Positions 8,020 to 16,804 of a stretch of DNA of 35,127 nucleotides are shown one piece after another. The DNA lies in NCBI GenBank assembly GCA_913061285.1, contig CAJXVR010000035.1:1-35127 (forward strand), given 5' to 3'. Positions within the stretch are counted from its first letter, which is position 1; each line of letters begins with the position of its first letter. This DNA comes from an uncultured Verrucomicrobiota bacterium. GTDB taxonomy: Bacteria > Verrucomicrobiota > Verrucomicrobiia > Limisphaerales > AAA164-E04. Below the pieces are notes generated by a model that worked only from the letters and a program-made list of their open reading frames with translations, was not told the DNA's origin and made no database searches. The translations under genes and the position numbers were made by a program.

Positions 8020-8508
8020 ATGAAGCATTTCTGGCTAGCACTGAACCTCGTATTAGCGGCCATAATACTCCTCTCAACCGGCTGCCAAACGAACCCGCAA
8101 CCGATCGCACCATACACAGGACAGCAAGCCGTCTACCAAAGATCCCATCGGGCACCGAAACAAGTCCAAGCCCACGACCACCAAGCACGCATTGCCCATC
8201 AACCGAAACGCGTCGGGCACGCCAGTTTTTACGGTGAGGAGCTGCGAGGAAGCCCGATGGCGAATGGTGTGCCCTTCGACCCTGACCAGCTCACCGCAGC
8301 AAGCTGGTTTTTCCCTTTCGGCACTCAAATCCGAGTCGCTCACGAAGACAGATCAGTCATCGTAACCATCACCGACCGAGGGCCGGCTTTAAAATTGGTC
8401 CGACAAGGTCGAATCATTGACCTCAGCGAGGCCGCATTTCGAGAACTCGCTGATCCTCGACAGGGGCTAATTTACGTCCGCCTTTACCGGTTGCCTAGCG
8501 ACAGCTAG
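8020..8508 (+). CDS. RlpA-like lipoprotein (double-psi beta-barrel)
   Basis: A 162-residue exported protein of the RlpA family, which binds or cleaves peptidoglycan lacking stem peptides at the septum. The N-terminus has a hydrophobic segment ending in LLSTGC, a plausible though imperfect lipobox with Cys near residue 22. A His/Gln-rich linker of about 40 residues follows. The double-psi beta-barrel occupies residues 65-158: GHASFYGEELRGSPMANG, PFGTQIRV, then VTITDRGP with the catalytic-type Asp, and GRIIDLSEAAFREL. The usual AHKTLPFGT segment here reads ASWFFPFGT, so the His is replaced. There is no SPOR domain, so this is a short RlpA. No neighbour is obviously part of the septal machinery. 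Confidence 0.85.
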   Translation: MKHFWLALNLVLAAIILLSTGCQTNPQPIAPYTGQQAVYQRSHRAPKQVQAHDHQARIAHQPKRVGHASFYGEELRGSPMANGVPFDPDQLTAASWFFPFGTQIRVAHEDRSVIVTITDRGPALKLVRQGRIIDLSEAAFRELADPRQGLIYVRLYRLPSDS

Positions 8509-8778
8509 ACAACCTCCATTAGGACAGCCCCCTCCCACGGGTTCAGCGAAGCGAATCATCACGATTCCCGCCCCGCCAGCCTCGCTTAAGGCCCTCGACT
8601 CCTGTCCGATATCTTTACTCGAGCGGGCTCGATTGAGCCCTGATATTTACCGCCTCCAAAAGAAGCTTGACGTTTTACGCAATTTCACCCCAAAATCCGA
8701 CCATCAACAGCAAATTCGGCCTTTGCACCAGTTAGTCCGACATTAACACCGGGTTTGCGCAAGAAAGACATCGAGAAT

Positions 8779-8877
8779 ATGGCGATTGAAGCACTCATTT
8801 TCCTAAGCCTTGCGGTTGCGGCCGTCCTTGGAATCATTACCTCGAAAGGCCCCTGGACCCCTTCCCCGCAGCAATAG
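8779..8877 (+). CDS. Possible 32-residue single-pass membrane peptide
   Basis: A short frame starting MAIEALIFLSLAVAAVLGII and ending in a polar proline-rich tail. The first 20 residues would form one membrane helix. A weak purine stretch (AAGAAAG) lies about 11 bases upstream. It sits alone between the RlpA-like gene and the convergent FHA protein gene. I do not recognise it, and a hydrophobic frame this short can arise by chance. Confidence 0.3.
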   Translation: MAIEALIFLSLAVAAVLGIITSKGPWTPSPQQ

Positions 8878-8953
8878 TGGCATAGGGGCTCACGCAAGGT
8901 CCGTCGCACCATCAGGTCCCTACTTGATCCGGACGCCATTTGAGCTGCTCTCC

Positions 8954-9559
8954 CTACCGATCTCGGTGTTTTTCGTAGTATTTAAGGACTTTCTTCACTC
9001 CTTCCGGGAGGAGCTCCTTGATCACCTCTCCCCTCGTTCGCGCCATTCCGGACCAATCAATCGTTCGTAGGGCCTCGCCACATTTCGGACAATGGAAGGC
9101 TGTTTCATCGCCTCCGCCAAAGCAATCGCTACAGAAGAGCACCGCACACCCCTCACACTCGAAGCTAGCCCTCACCCGTGTGTGTGTCTGGCAACTATAG
9201 CTCCCATCTGACAACCGTGCGGGGGCCGAGAATTCAGACTTCCGCAAAGATCCGCTCGAATCAGCAGCAGAATCACCTTCCACTACTTGAATCGAGAAGG
9301 TCCCCAAATTGAGCATTTGGCCTGCGTTCAAAGGAGCCTGCTCAATCAAGGCTCCATCAAGAAAGGTCCCATTCGACGATTCGACATCTCGGACGGTCGC
9401 TGAATACCCATTCCACTCAATGACACAATGCTCCGACGAGAGGGCTAGATCATCAATTTGTAGGTCATTTCCAGCAGTCCGCCCGATTCGAGTCAGCCCG
9501 GTAGGGATTAGAAAACGATGATTTTCCCCATCCCAGCTTGTAAATCTCAATTCGAGCAT
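8954..9559 (-). CDS. FHA domain plus C-terminal zinc-finger protein
   Basis: A 201-residue cytoplasmic protein. Residues 1-95 form an FHA domain that binds phosphothreonine peptides: motifs GLTRIGRTAGNDL, LSSEHC and SSNGTFLDG are the classic G-R, S-H and N-G blocks. After a Ser-rich linker, residues 125-175 hold a B-box-like zinc finger with CQTH, CEGC, CSDC and CPKC pairs. The tail is basic (GVKKVLKYYEKH). The ATG at 9559 is chosen over the longer frame to 9784 because AAAGGA lies six bases upstream (9565-9570) and the FHA fold begins at once. It is transcribed divergently from the GYF_2 protein and sensor kinase genes, which suggests a shared signalling role. No Ser/Thr kinase is in the window. 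Confidence 0.82.
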   Translation of the reverse strand: MLELRFTSWDGENHRFLIPTGLTRIGRTAGNDLQIDDLALSSEHCVIEWNGYSATVRDVESSNGTFLDGALIEQAPLNAGQMLNLGTFSIQVVEGDSAADSSGSLRKSEFSAPARLSDGSYSCQTHTRVRASFECEGCAVLFCSDCFGGGDETAFHCPKCGEALRTIDWSGMARTRGEVIKELLPEGVKKVLKYYEKHRDR

Positions 9560-9564
9560 TCGTG

Positions 9565-9570
9565 TCCTTT
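9565..9570 (-). promoter_or_regulatory. Ribosome binding site deciding the FHA protein start
   Basis: AAAGGA on the minus strand lies five to six bases before the ATG at 9559. It is the strongest Shine-Dalgarno match in this group and rules against the longer frame starting at 9784, whose extra 75 residues would overlap the divergent gene. Confidence 0.7.
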
Positions 9571-9725
9571 CCAATTTTTGGCTATTTCCTGCGAATAAGC
9601 CGGATTTCCCACTAGCCTCCAAAGACCGCGGATTCACGTAAAAATGGCATTGCTCAAGCAAGGCGACAACCTCATTATCGATCCGTCCGCTCGAAACGAG
9701 TGATAAGCCATTGGCCGAGGAAAAC

Positions 9726-10190
9726 GTGAAGACATCTACCGAGTTTAGCCTCATCCTTACTGCAGGAGGGATGATCATCGTCACCGGGGCTATTAAACTG
9801 GCCGGACGCTACACTGGGATCGATTTGACCCATCTCCTTCGAAACAAGTACTATTGGATTGGTATTTTCCTATTCTCGCTTGGCGTTTCCATCATCGCCC
9901 ATTTTTGGCACCGACTTTATCCCAAGTTCGTCAAACGAATTGACGAAGCCGATACGGTTAGAAGATCGCGGGGCAATTGCTATTACTATATTGAGGCCGA
10001 GACCGGTATCGAAGAAGGTCCCGTGACCATTCCTCAGATCAAGAGCCTCGTCGCATCGGGTCGGATAACCCCAAGAACCCTCGTCCGAAAGGCTCGCTCA
10101 TCGAAAACCGATCTGCGACCAGCAAAACATTTCCGTGATATCACAGAGATCGGTCGGCAATATGGGGAAAAGAGCGAAGTCGTCGATTGA
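9726..10190 (+). CDS. Membrane protein with C-terminal GYF_2 domain
   Basis: A 154-residue protein of unknown function. Two hydrophobic segments lie at about residues 6-22 and 44-62 ([17 protein letters not shown] and [20 protein letters not shown]). Residues 92-145 form a GYF_2/DUF4339-type domain ([20 protein letters not shown], then [12 protein letters not shown]), a fold that usually binds proline-rich peptides and is commonly fused to membrane segments in bacteria. The GTG at 9726 is preferred to the TTG at 9711 because GAGGA ends four bases before it. The 3' end overlaps the start of the sensor kinase gene, indicating co-translation. Confidence 0.72.
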   Translation: MKTSTEFSLILTAGGMIIVTGAIKLAGRYTGIDLTHLLRNKYYWIGIFLFSLGVSIIAHFWHRLYPKFVKRIDEADTVRRSRGNCYYYIEAETGIEEGPVTIPQIKSLVASGRITPRTLVRKARSSKTDLRPAKHFRDITEIGRQYGEKSEVVD

Positions 10191-12390
10191 ACTCGAGAAA
10201 GACACTATCCCCAATACGTCCATTCAACAATCCGCTCCAACGCTTGCCCCTTTCTTGTCTGCAGAACGAACAATAAGCTCACCGCCAACCGAATCCCTTC
10301 GGATTCAGTTGGCGTGGATGCCTCCCTGGTTCCTCGCCTTCTCGATCGCGTTTTTGAGTCTCCATAATCTAGCCATTGGAGCCATCCCCAACGCCCAAAT
10401 CGAAATCCAGCAAGTTCTCGCTGACGGTCAAGTCACAGAACTAAACACCCCGCGCCAAGACTCAGACACTCAACATACCTGGTGGATCACCAAGACGGAT
10501 ATTGATCCCCAAGACTATGCTTCAGGGCGTTCGATCGATTCATTAGAAGGCATCTGGCACCCCATCCGGGTCCCTTCGGCCGTGGAACTCCACCCCAGCT
10601 TCTCACCAAAAGACGAGAGCTACTGGTACCTCAAACAAATCCGATTTCCGGACTCAAGCAAGATCGATCTCACACTCCAGCTGGGCCAAATATCGGACCG
10701 AGATCAGACCTATTTTAACGGGCAGCTTATTGGTGCAACGGGAAACTGGGACAGCAAGGAAGCCCAGGCCTACGATCAAGTGAGACGATACCACATCCCC
10801 GCTGGCCTGGTTAAGAATGGAACAAGCAATACGATTCTGGTTCACGTCAAACGATATCTCGACGACACCTCTGGAATCATCCACGGGACTCAATCAATCG
10901 GTCCGGTAGAAACAATGGCACGAAATTTCTACACTCAAAGTTTCCTCGACGTTGCTGTTCTCCCCTTCTACCTCGCGGTTGCCGGCTACTTCCTTTTCCT
11001 CTACATCAGACAGCGAGACCAGACTTCTAATCTCCTCTTCAGTGTCGTCGTTGTCCTCTTGGTGTTCTGGCTATTCCTACGGAGCCCCCTTAAATTTGAG
11101 CTTGGGATTCCCTTCTTGGTCATGAAACGACTCGAATACTTAGCGATCTTTATTCTCCCTGTATTTCTGCATCGCTTTATTCGTGATTACTTTCGCCCCA
11201 GTGAGATCGAACCGTTCCCCTCACTCGACATCTTCGTCAGAATCGCCTATGCGGTCGCATTGATAAGCGTGCTGTGCGTCTTGGGATTCGGGGAGCCCAA
11301 CTTGTGGTTTGCCTTCTTCAAGAACGGCATCGCTTACACCTGGATCATTTTGGCCTTTTCCGGAGGCTGGACCTTGTGGATCTCAGCCCGGCACGGTAAC
11401 AAGGATGCGCGAATCGTACTTGGCGGATTCGTTTTCTTCCTTATTGGAGTTGTCTTTGACATTCTTCATATCCTCGACCTCCATACCTATCCACTGGTGA
11501 CGGACCACGGTTTTCTCTTGATTGTCCTCGTTCTCGGAACGGTCCTCGCCAATAAATTTGTTCGCCTCCACAAACAAATCCGCTACCTCAATCACAATCT
11601 TGAAGAAGAAGTGACCCAACAAACCCATGCGCTCTTAGAAGCGAAGGAATCAGCGGAAGCCGCGAACCAGGCGAAGAGTAACTTCCTGGCAAACATGAGC
11701 CACGAAATCCGAACCCCTATGAATGGAGTCATGGGGATGACGACTCTTTTGCTAGAAACAGAGCTGAATAAAGAGCAGCGTGACTATGCCGAACTGATTC
11801 AGCAAAGCGGAGAGTCCCTTCTGGAACTGATCAACGAAATTCTTGATCTATCAAAAATTGAGGCAGGGAAAATGACCCTTGACTCAGTACCCTTCAATTT
11901 AAAGAACACCTGTGATCAAATTGTCAGAATCCTGCAGTCGCGAATTCAGACTAAGAACCTAGAGTTCAACTTCTCTATAAATCCGGAACTTCCCCCAAGC
12001 TTTGTTGGCGATCCAGCCCGAATTCGCCAGATACTGTTTAACCTCCTTGGAAACGCCATCAAATTCACGGAGAATGGGAGCGTCGCTCTCAGTATCGGCA
12101 TTGTGAAAACAAACGAACCGAAAGACTACTCACCAGGCAAGATCCTCCGCCTGCTTATTGAGGTGAATGATACGGGCATTGGCATCGCGACCGATCAGCT
12201 TGCCAAGATCTTTGAAAACTTTACTCAAGCCGACTCATCGACAACCCGTCAATTTGGCGGCACAGGTCTAGGCTTGGCTATCTCACGCCAGCTGGTCGGT
12301 CTAATGAACGGTTCAATCACGGCAACGAGCGAACTCAAGAAAGGCACGACGTTTTCAGTTGAGCTCCCCTTAGAGATCGCTGCAATCTAG
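10162..12390 (+). CDS. 7TMR-DISM-like hybrid-free sensor histidine kinase
   Basis: A 742-residue membrane sensor kinase. After a signal-type hydrophobic segment ([19 protein letters not shown]), an extracytoplasmic jelly-roll-like region spans roughly residues 110-250 ([24 protein letters not shown]). Seven membrane helices follow at about 260-465, then a short coiled coil. The HisKA block is [16 protein letters not shown] with the phospho-accepting His near residue 514. The ATPase domain shows the N box ([10 protein letters not shown]), G1 (NDTGIGI), F box (IFENFTQAD) and G2 ([10 protein letters not shown]). There is no receiver domain and no response regulator next door. The start is uncertain: ATG 10162 (overlapping the upstream gene by 29 bases) is used, and GTG 10135 is also open. 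The layout matches 7TMR-DISM kinases thought to sense carbohydrates. Confidence 0.88.
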   Translation: MGKRAKSSIELEKDTIPNTSIQQSAPTLAPFLSAERTISSPPTESLRIQLAWMPPWFLAFSIAFLSLHNLAIGAIPNAQIEIQQVLADGQVTELNTPRQDSDTQHTWWITKTDIDPQDYASGRSIDSLEGIWHPIRVPSAVELHPSFSPKDESYWYLKQIRFPDSSKIDLTLQLGQISDRDQTYFNGQLIGATGNWDSKEAQAYDQVRRYHIPAGLVKNGTSNTILVHVKRYLDDTSGIIHGTQSIGPVETMARNFYTQSFLDVAVLPFYLAVAGYFLFLYIRQRDQTSNLLFSVVVVLLVFWLFLRSPLKFELGIPFLVMKRLEYLAIFILPVFLHRFIRDYFRPSEIEPFPSLDIFVRIAYAVALISVLCVLGFGEPNLWFAFFKNGIAYTWIILAFSGGWTLWISARHGNKDARIVLGGFVFFLIGVVFDILHILDLHTYPLVTDHGFLLIVLVLGTVLANKFVRLHKQIRYLNHNLEEEVTQQTHALLEAKESAEAANQAKSNFLANMSHEIRTPMNGVMGMTTLLLETELNKEQRDYAELIQQSGESLLELINEILDLSKIEAGKMTLDSVPFNLKNTCDQIVRILQSRIQTKNLEFNFSINPELPPSFVGDPARIRQILFNLLGNAIKFTENGSVALSIGIVKTNEPKDYSPGKILRLLIEVNDTGIGIATDQLAKIFENFTQADSSTTRQFGGTGLGLAISRQLVGLMNGSITATSELKKGTTFSVELPLEIAAI

Positions 12391-12410
12391 GGGAAAACTC
12401 AATCCGCAGT

Positions 12411-13205
12411 ATGCAACTCATTCTCACAAGCATCGCCATCGTCGTCGCTGGCTTGGGACTCGTCTTGGCGACCCTCAGAATTCAATCGACCAATAAAGCG
12501 ATCGCCGGCGTTTGGCCAGATTGGGAAGGCCTTAAGAGCCCGGTCCCGTTTTGGCTACTACTCGGGGTCGCAGCGATTCTTAGCCTCGCTGCAGGAGTCC
12601 TCACCGTGCAGGAACAGGGAGCAAAGAATTCGACCGTTTCAACCCCGTCCGAAATTCAAGCTTCATCTAGAATTGAGGAGCTAGAAACTCAAATCGCCCA
12701 ACTCAACGACCGTCTCGCTGCGACAAATCGGTCCAAGAAACTCGCCGAAGCAACGAAAGCTGCGAATGTCTCAAAGCAGGAAAACGCCCCTAAAGACTCA
12801 GAATTAGCATCCGGCGATCTCCTCGAATCCGCCCAGAACCCAGATGACGTCCCCGCTTCGGTGCAGGCACCACGGCTTACCGTGGATCCACGAATCGATT
12901 CGCTAAGCCGGGGAGTTATCAAATCGCTGATCTCAGGATCAGTCAAACCTCTGGAACCAATCGCCCATCAAACACTCTTGGACCAATTCACCATCAATCC
13001 CTTCAATTTCTCAAAACTACAGTTCGGACTGAAAGATCGACTCGAAGAAGGCTACGCCCCTATCTATATCGACTCCCTACGCACCGCCGTTGGCACCAAC
13101 CACATCTGGAAAATTCAAACCAAGAAACCAGGACCAGACATCCTTGAGCAAATTACGACGGCTGATGGGAAGGTCCTCGGATTCCGCTTCGACGGTCTCT
13201 ACTAG
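12411..13205 (+). CDS. Membrane-anchored coiled-coil protein, unknown
   Basis: A 264-residue protein that I do not recognise. Two N-terminal hydrophobic segments (ILTSIAIVVAGLGLVLATL and VPFWLLLGVAAILSLAAGVL) form a likely hairpin anchor. A coiled coil follows at about residues 85-120 (IEELETQIAQLNDRLAATN), then an acidic linker. A compact C-terminal region (about 160-264: SLSRGVIKSLISGS to VLGFRFDGLY) ends in what looks like a small beta-rich domain. It begins 20 bases after the kinase stop, so it is probably co-transcribed and may be an accessory of that sensor. No catalytic residues stand out. Confidence 0.65.
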   Translation: MQLILTSIAIVVAGLGLVLATLRIQSTNKAIAGVWPDWEGLKSPVPFWLLLGVAAILSLAAGVLTVQEQGAKNSTVSTPSEIQASSRIEELETQIAQLNDRLAATNRSKKLAEATKAANVSKQENAPKDSELASGDLLESAQNPDDVPASVQAPRLTVDPRIDSLSRGVIKSLISGSVKPLEPIAHQTLLDQFTINPFNFSKLQFGLKDRLEEGYAPIYIDSLRTAVGTNHIWKIQTKKPGPDILEQITTADGKVLGFRFDGLY

Positions 13206-13383
13206 CCCGATTCAACCACATTCCAGACCAGCTATGGAATAAACGAGCCGATCGTCAGCTTGGTTTAATAAACGGATCGGCCCTCAGTCTTCGTTCTTTC
13301 CCTCCGTCTCAATGACGGCCTCAAGTAATCGCAATTCCGCCACTGTGCCCATAAACACCCATCAGCCAGCGCCGACAAAGAGA

Positions 13384-13412
13384 TTGACCTAACACGAAGT
13401 TTCGCCTTTTAT
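13384..13412 (+). promoter_or_regulatory. Possible sigma-70 promoter of the pseudopilin gene
   Basis: TTGACC (13384-13389) is followed after 17 bases by TTTTAT (13407-13412), about 40 bases before the pseudopilin ATG. The -35 is good and the -10 is mediocre (four of six). I see nothing else in the 246-base gap 13206-13451. Confidence 0.35.
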
Positions 13413-13451
13413 TGCCGGGATCCAATTTAGACCTAACTTATCGGGTAAAAG

Positions 13452-14309
13452 ATGAATAATAATATGATTCCAACCATGAAACGCCCCAAAAAGCTGGCGT
13501 TTACTCTCATTGAGTTGCTGGTAGTGATTGCCATTATCGCAATCTTGGCCGGTATGTTGTTGCCAGCGCTCTCAAAGGCAAAGGATAAGGCGCAAAACAC
13601 GATCGACTTCAACAATACGAAGCAGATCATGCTCGCCATGACAATGTACACCGGTGACAACGAGGAACATATGCCGCATCCAAGTTGGGGAGGTAACGGT
13701 GGTGGACCAGACAACTGGGCCTACGACACCGATATCATGCCGCAATTCGCTGCTCCGGTCACGTTCAACGGACTAGAAGCCCAACTCGCAGGTCAGCGAG
13801 AAGCATTTGAGGCCGGCCAACTTGCCACCTACCTTGGAAACGCCTGGAAGGTCATGATTTGCCCTAAGGACAACACTGAGTCACGAGGAACCAAACGTTC
13901 AAAATATCTTGCTCGCCCCATCAAGGTGACCAGCTATACCTGGAACGGAAGCTTCAGTGGATTGACCAGTCAGCTTCCCAACGGAGCCACCTACAAGGTT
14001 ACTGACTTTGCGCCAAGTGTTATCGTTCAATGGGAAACCGATGAAAATGATCCTTTCTACTTCAACGATGCTGGGAATCAACCTCACGAAGGAATCTCAC
14101 AACGACACGGTGGCCCCCCAACCAGCAGCAATACCGTTGACGTCGGCGGACGTTCCGGCGTTGGCACTGTGATGGGCAGCGCTCAGAACCTCACCTTCCA
14201 AAAATTCTACGAGATGGTCGGCCCACGTGGTGGACTCAATGTGCCATTGCGCATTCCTCCTCCAAACGATCTCTACGCAGTGCCTGGTAAGCCAAACGGC
14301 GGTTACTAA
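13452..14309 (+). CDS. Type II secretion/type IV pilus-like pseudopilin
   Basis: A 285-residue pseudopilin with a prepilin peptidase site. A short basic leader (KRPKKLA) is followed by [19 protein letters not shown], the hydrophobic alpha helix used for membrane retention and assembly. After the helix comes [13 protein letters not shown], the standard continuation in PVC-phylum pseudopilins (DUF1559-like or GspG-like). The C-terminal domain contains MICPKDNTE and [15 protein letters not shown] segments, with His and Asp patterns typical of these exported H-X-G-type pilins. Three ATGs occur in the first nine codons (13452, 13464, 13476); the first is used. Genomes of this phylum carry many such paralogues, so a precise role is not predictable. 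A small lipoprotein gene follows after 35 bases. Confidence 0.85.
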   Translation: MNNNMIPTMKRPKKLAFTLIELLVVIAIIAILAGMLLPALSKAKDKAQNTIDFNNTKQIMLAMTMYTGDNEEHMPHPSWGGNGGGPDNWAYDTDIMPQFAAPVTFNGLEAQLAGQREAFEAGQLATYLGNAWKVMICPKDNTESRGTKRSKYLARPIKVTSYTWNGSFSGLTSQLPNGATYKVTDFAPSVIVQWETDENDPFYFNDAGNQPHEGISQRHGGPPTSSNTVDVGGRSGVGTVMGSAQNLTFQKFYEMVGPRGGLNVPLRIPPPNDLYAVPGKPNGGY

Positions 14310-14344
14310 TTAATGGTCTTAAACCCGCGTTTTTTGGAAACAAT

Positions 14345-14731
14345 ATGACTACCAAAAATAAGTGGAACTCACTGCTATCGCTTACCTGTGCCTCTGTCAT
14401 GATTGGTTGCGGCGGCGGCGAAGATGAGATCACAGTAAAACCGATTGATACGAGCACCGTCGAAGCCTCAACTGCCCCGACCCAAGCGAAGAAAAAGAGA
14501 AAATCTTATTCTCTCGTTGGAAAAATCGATGCGGCGCTCGATAAAGGAGATTATATGTCGGCGACCGATGCTGTGCTCCAGGGTAATTCTGACGATCCTT
14601 CCGAGGCTCGGGAGAACATGCTCCGGGTGCAAGACGCCATTGCCGATGGCATGGCGAGCGGTGATCCTGCTGCTATCAAAGCGTGGAATACAATGAACAA
14701 GGTCAGACTGATGCGACAAGGCGGACGCTAG
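14345..14731 (+). CDS. Small lipoprotein downstream of pseudopilin
   Basis: A 128-residue exported protein with a lipobox: after a hydrophobic stretch (LLSLTCASVMIGC) the cysteine at about residue 22 is followed by GGGEDE, so it should be lipidated and, with acidic +2 neighbours, possibly outer-membrane sorted. A Lys-rich turn (KKKRKS) follows, then a helical region (residues 55-125: AALDKGDYMSATDAVLQ, MLRVQDAIADGMASGD) with a tetratricopeptide-like feel. GGAAA lies six bases before the ATG. It shares a transcript with the pseudopilin and ends at the terminator at 14766. The function is not known. Confidence 0.75.
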   Translation: MTTKNKWNSLLSLTCASVMIGCGGGEDEITVKPIDTSTVEASTAPTQAKKKRKSYSLVGKIDAALDKGDYMSATDAVLQGNSDDPSEARENMLRVQDAIADGMASGDPAAIKAWNTMNKVRLMRQGGR

Positions 14732-14765
14732 TCTCGTTGATATCATTCTCGATTCACTATCTCAT

Positions 14766-14799
14766 AAAAAGGACACCCTGATCGGGTGTCCTTTTTTTT
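14766..14799. terminator. Bidirectional rho-independent terminator
   Basis: The stem GGACACCC (14771-14778) pairs with GGGTGTCC (14784-14791) around a five-base loop. An A5 run precedes it and a T8 run follows, so it works in both directions. It ends the pseudopilin-lipoprotein transcript on the plus strand and can stop readthrough from the convergent CotH gene. Confidence 0.92.
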
Positions 14800-14952
14800 G
14801 AATCTTCGCTCTAGCTCCTCGGCCTGGTGCCCCTCCCCCCGGGTTAGCCCTCTCAAGAAAAACGAAGTCTACTCAGTCTCTTATCACTGCATCCATGCCC
14901 CCTTTTCACCTGCACGCCAAACTTAGAGCCAGTTCGGCCGCCTGCCAGAAGA

Positions 14953-16698
14953 CTATCGAATCACTTTATAATCGCTGCGAACCTCTCGCATGACTTCGGC
15001 ACGTCGATTTCTAACGAATCGTTGCATCGCTCCCAGCTTGCCTCTAAACCTTCGTTGCTCTCGATTCACGTAGGGTTCCAACATCGCCCCCAATCGATCC
15101 ATCTCAGCGATTAAGACAGCCTCGTCCCAATGCTCATCAAGCATTTGAGCAATCGTACGACCATACCGGTCGCGTTCACTCCGAAAGCGCCAAAGGTGAG
15201 CCGCAACTGCTCCACGATTCTTCACCGACTTCGGCAGGCCATCGGTTCGGTGAATCATGCTATCATTCGTGAAAAGAGAATCGGCGCCCCACGGCATAAA
15301 ATGCATCTTCTCGCTCTTAGGATTGAGATAGACAAAGTAGTTGTTTCGGTTGCCTGAGTAACCATCCCAAAACCCCAGGAGCCCCTCAATCGCCCAAAAC
15401 TTGTAGAAAGCATCCAAATCGATATGGGAGGCAAGCGCATCAATCTTACCTCGTGATTCGAGCTGCAGCGCGGCAGTAATGAGCATATCGGAACTCTCTC
15501 GACTATTATTAAAGCCTTGAACCGCGAGAACGTTCTTTCCTTCTTTCAGCTTGTCCCAGTGATCTTGAATTTGAAAAGCGCTCAGCCCACCAGAGGCTTC
15601 GTGGGAATCGGTTGCCATACTGTTCCACTGAACACTTCGAGGCGCATTGACACTCATGATCAACTCGCCATTCAAGTAGGCAACAAAGCCATCATCGTAG
15701 CGCATTCGGAGGGTCAGCACCCCTTCATCCTTGAGCCCCCGCAGACTCGGCACATCGAAGGAGATGCGAAGATAGGCCGATGATCGTTGATGATGCATCA
15801 GGTCCTTGAAATCGAATGACTTATCAATGTAGGGCTCATAGCCGCGACTCGCTTCGTACCCCATCCCGTTGATCCCACTCGCCCAATCGGAATCATCAAA
15901 CTCGGGACTCATCCATACCTGCTGAATCCGACCATCACGCGGCACCATCGCGCGAGCCTGGGCCTTTGGGGAAACCAGAAAGCGCCCCTGCGATTGAAGG
16001 GCTTCGGTGATCGCCACGATCTTCGTCCGCCCGGGAGCATCCTTCCCGGTCTTGAGCTCCAGACTCTTTTCCCAACCCGGCTCAAAATCAACCGCGGTCC
16101 CTTCGTATAAAGTTCCTTCCGCACTACCGAACTCTCGCTTGAGGAGTGGTTCTCTCACGGTTTCGACATGCGAGTAGACCCCCAGGTTTTCTCCATTCAC
16201 CGTCACCCGCGCGAAGGCACAACGGGGCGCAGGAGATCCCGCACGATTGAACAGGGCATAGGTCATATACTGGCTAACCAAGCCAGTATCCTGACGATTG
16301 TTATTGAACGTTAAGGAGCTCAATCCACCAAGGTTCGCCCCGGAAATCGTGTGGTTGAGCTTTACCTTAAGCGAAGGACGAGTGTGGCTGAGGGAGCCTA
16401 TGAAACCCTTTTTTCGAAGGCCCACATTGGGATAGGAAACACCATCAATCGTCACATCGGCGTTGAAGTAGCTGAAAGGACTGGGCATTGGGCCGAACTG
16501 GCGCTCCCAGATTTTCCCTCGATCACGGGTCTGATAACGCAGCTGATCCCAATCCCGCTTGTCGATCTTGACGGTCACTTCAATCACCCGATTTGAAGGA
16601 AAAAGATCATCCAAAGAATGGGATTTCGCTGCTCTTACCGTGTCCGGAACAACAGAGCCCAGCAAAACCCACGCAAGCATCAGTCGAAGGGAATTCAT
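14953..16698 (-). CDS. CotH-kinase-family protein with inserted beta-sandwich
   Basis: A 581-residue secreted protein with a signal peptide (MNSLRLMLAWVLLGSVVPD to VRAA). The CotH fold begins near residue 35 (IEVTVKIDKRDWDQL, NVGLRKKG, SLKVKLN, LTFNNNRQD, NLGVYSHVETV). At about residues 245-400 it is interrupted by a carbohydrate-binding-like beta-sandwich (FDDSDWASGINGMGYE, LRMRYDDGFVAYLNGE, NVLAVQGFNN). The CotH part then resumes (FWAIEGLLGFWDGYSGNRNN, MHFMPWGADSLF), including the Asp-bearing PWGAD motif where CotH kinases have PWDxD. CotH proteins phosphorylate coat or surface proteins. Here the PWGAD variant keeps only one of the usual acidic pair, so activity is uncertain. AGGA lies eight bases before the ATG. 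The gene is the last of a minus-strand run behind glgA. Confidence 0.83.
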   Translation of the reverse strand: MNSLRLMLAWVLLGSVVPDTVRAAKSHSLDDLFPSNRVIEVTVKIDKRDWDQLRYQTRDRGKIWERQFGPMPSPFSYFNADVTIDGVSYPNVGLRKKGFIGSLSHTRPSLKVKLNHTISGANLGGLSSLTFNNNRQDTGLVSQYMTYALFNRAGSPAPRCAFARVTVNGENLGVYSHVETVREPLLKREFGSAEGTLYEGTAVDFEPGWEKSLELKTGKDAPGRTKIVAITEALQSQGRFLVSPKAQARAMVPRDGRIQQVWMSPEFDDSDWASGINGMGYEASRGYEPYIDKSFDFKDLMHHQRSSAYLRISFDVPSLRGLKDEGVLTLRMRYDDGFVAYLNGELIMSVNAPRSVQWNSMATDSHEASGGLSAFQIQDHWDKLKEGKNVLAVQGFNNSRESSDMLITAALQLESRGKIDALASHIDLDAFYKFWAIEGLLGFWDGYSGNRNNYFVYLNPKSEKMHFMPWGADSLFTNDSMIHRTDGLPKSVKNRGAVAAHLWRFRSERDRYGRTIAQMLDEHWDEAVLIAEMDRLGAMLEPYVNREQRRFRGKLGAMQRFVRNRRAEVMREVRSDYKVIR

Positions 16699-16804
16699 GA
16701 CCTATTCCTGCGATGATTACCGCCAGAGATCAAGAATTATCGACAACGACAGATTGCCCCCAACCTCGCTTGTTGAACCACGAGCATGCCGCCCGAGAAG
16801 AGTC

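Noticed and set aside
8685..8939. 84-codon minus-strand frame between the RlpA-like and FHA genes
   Set aside because: No ribosome site, no family-like motif, and it overlaps the open plus-strand stretches; likely chance.
9711..9784. Overlap of the divergent FHA and GYF_2 reading frames
   Set aside because: The overlap vanishes once the ribosome-site-supported starts (9559 and 9726) are used.
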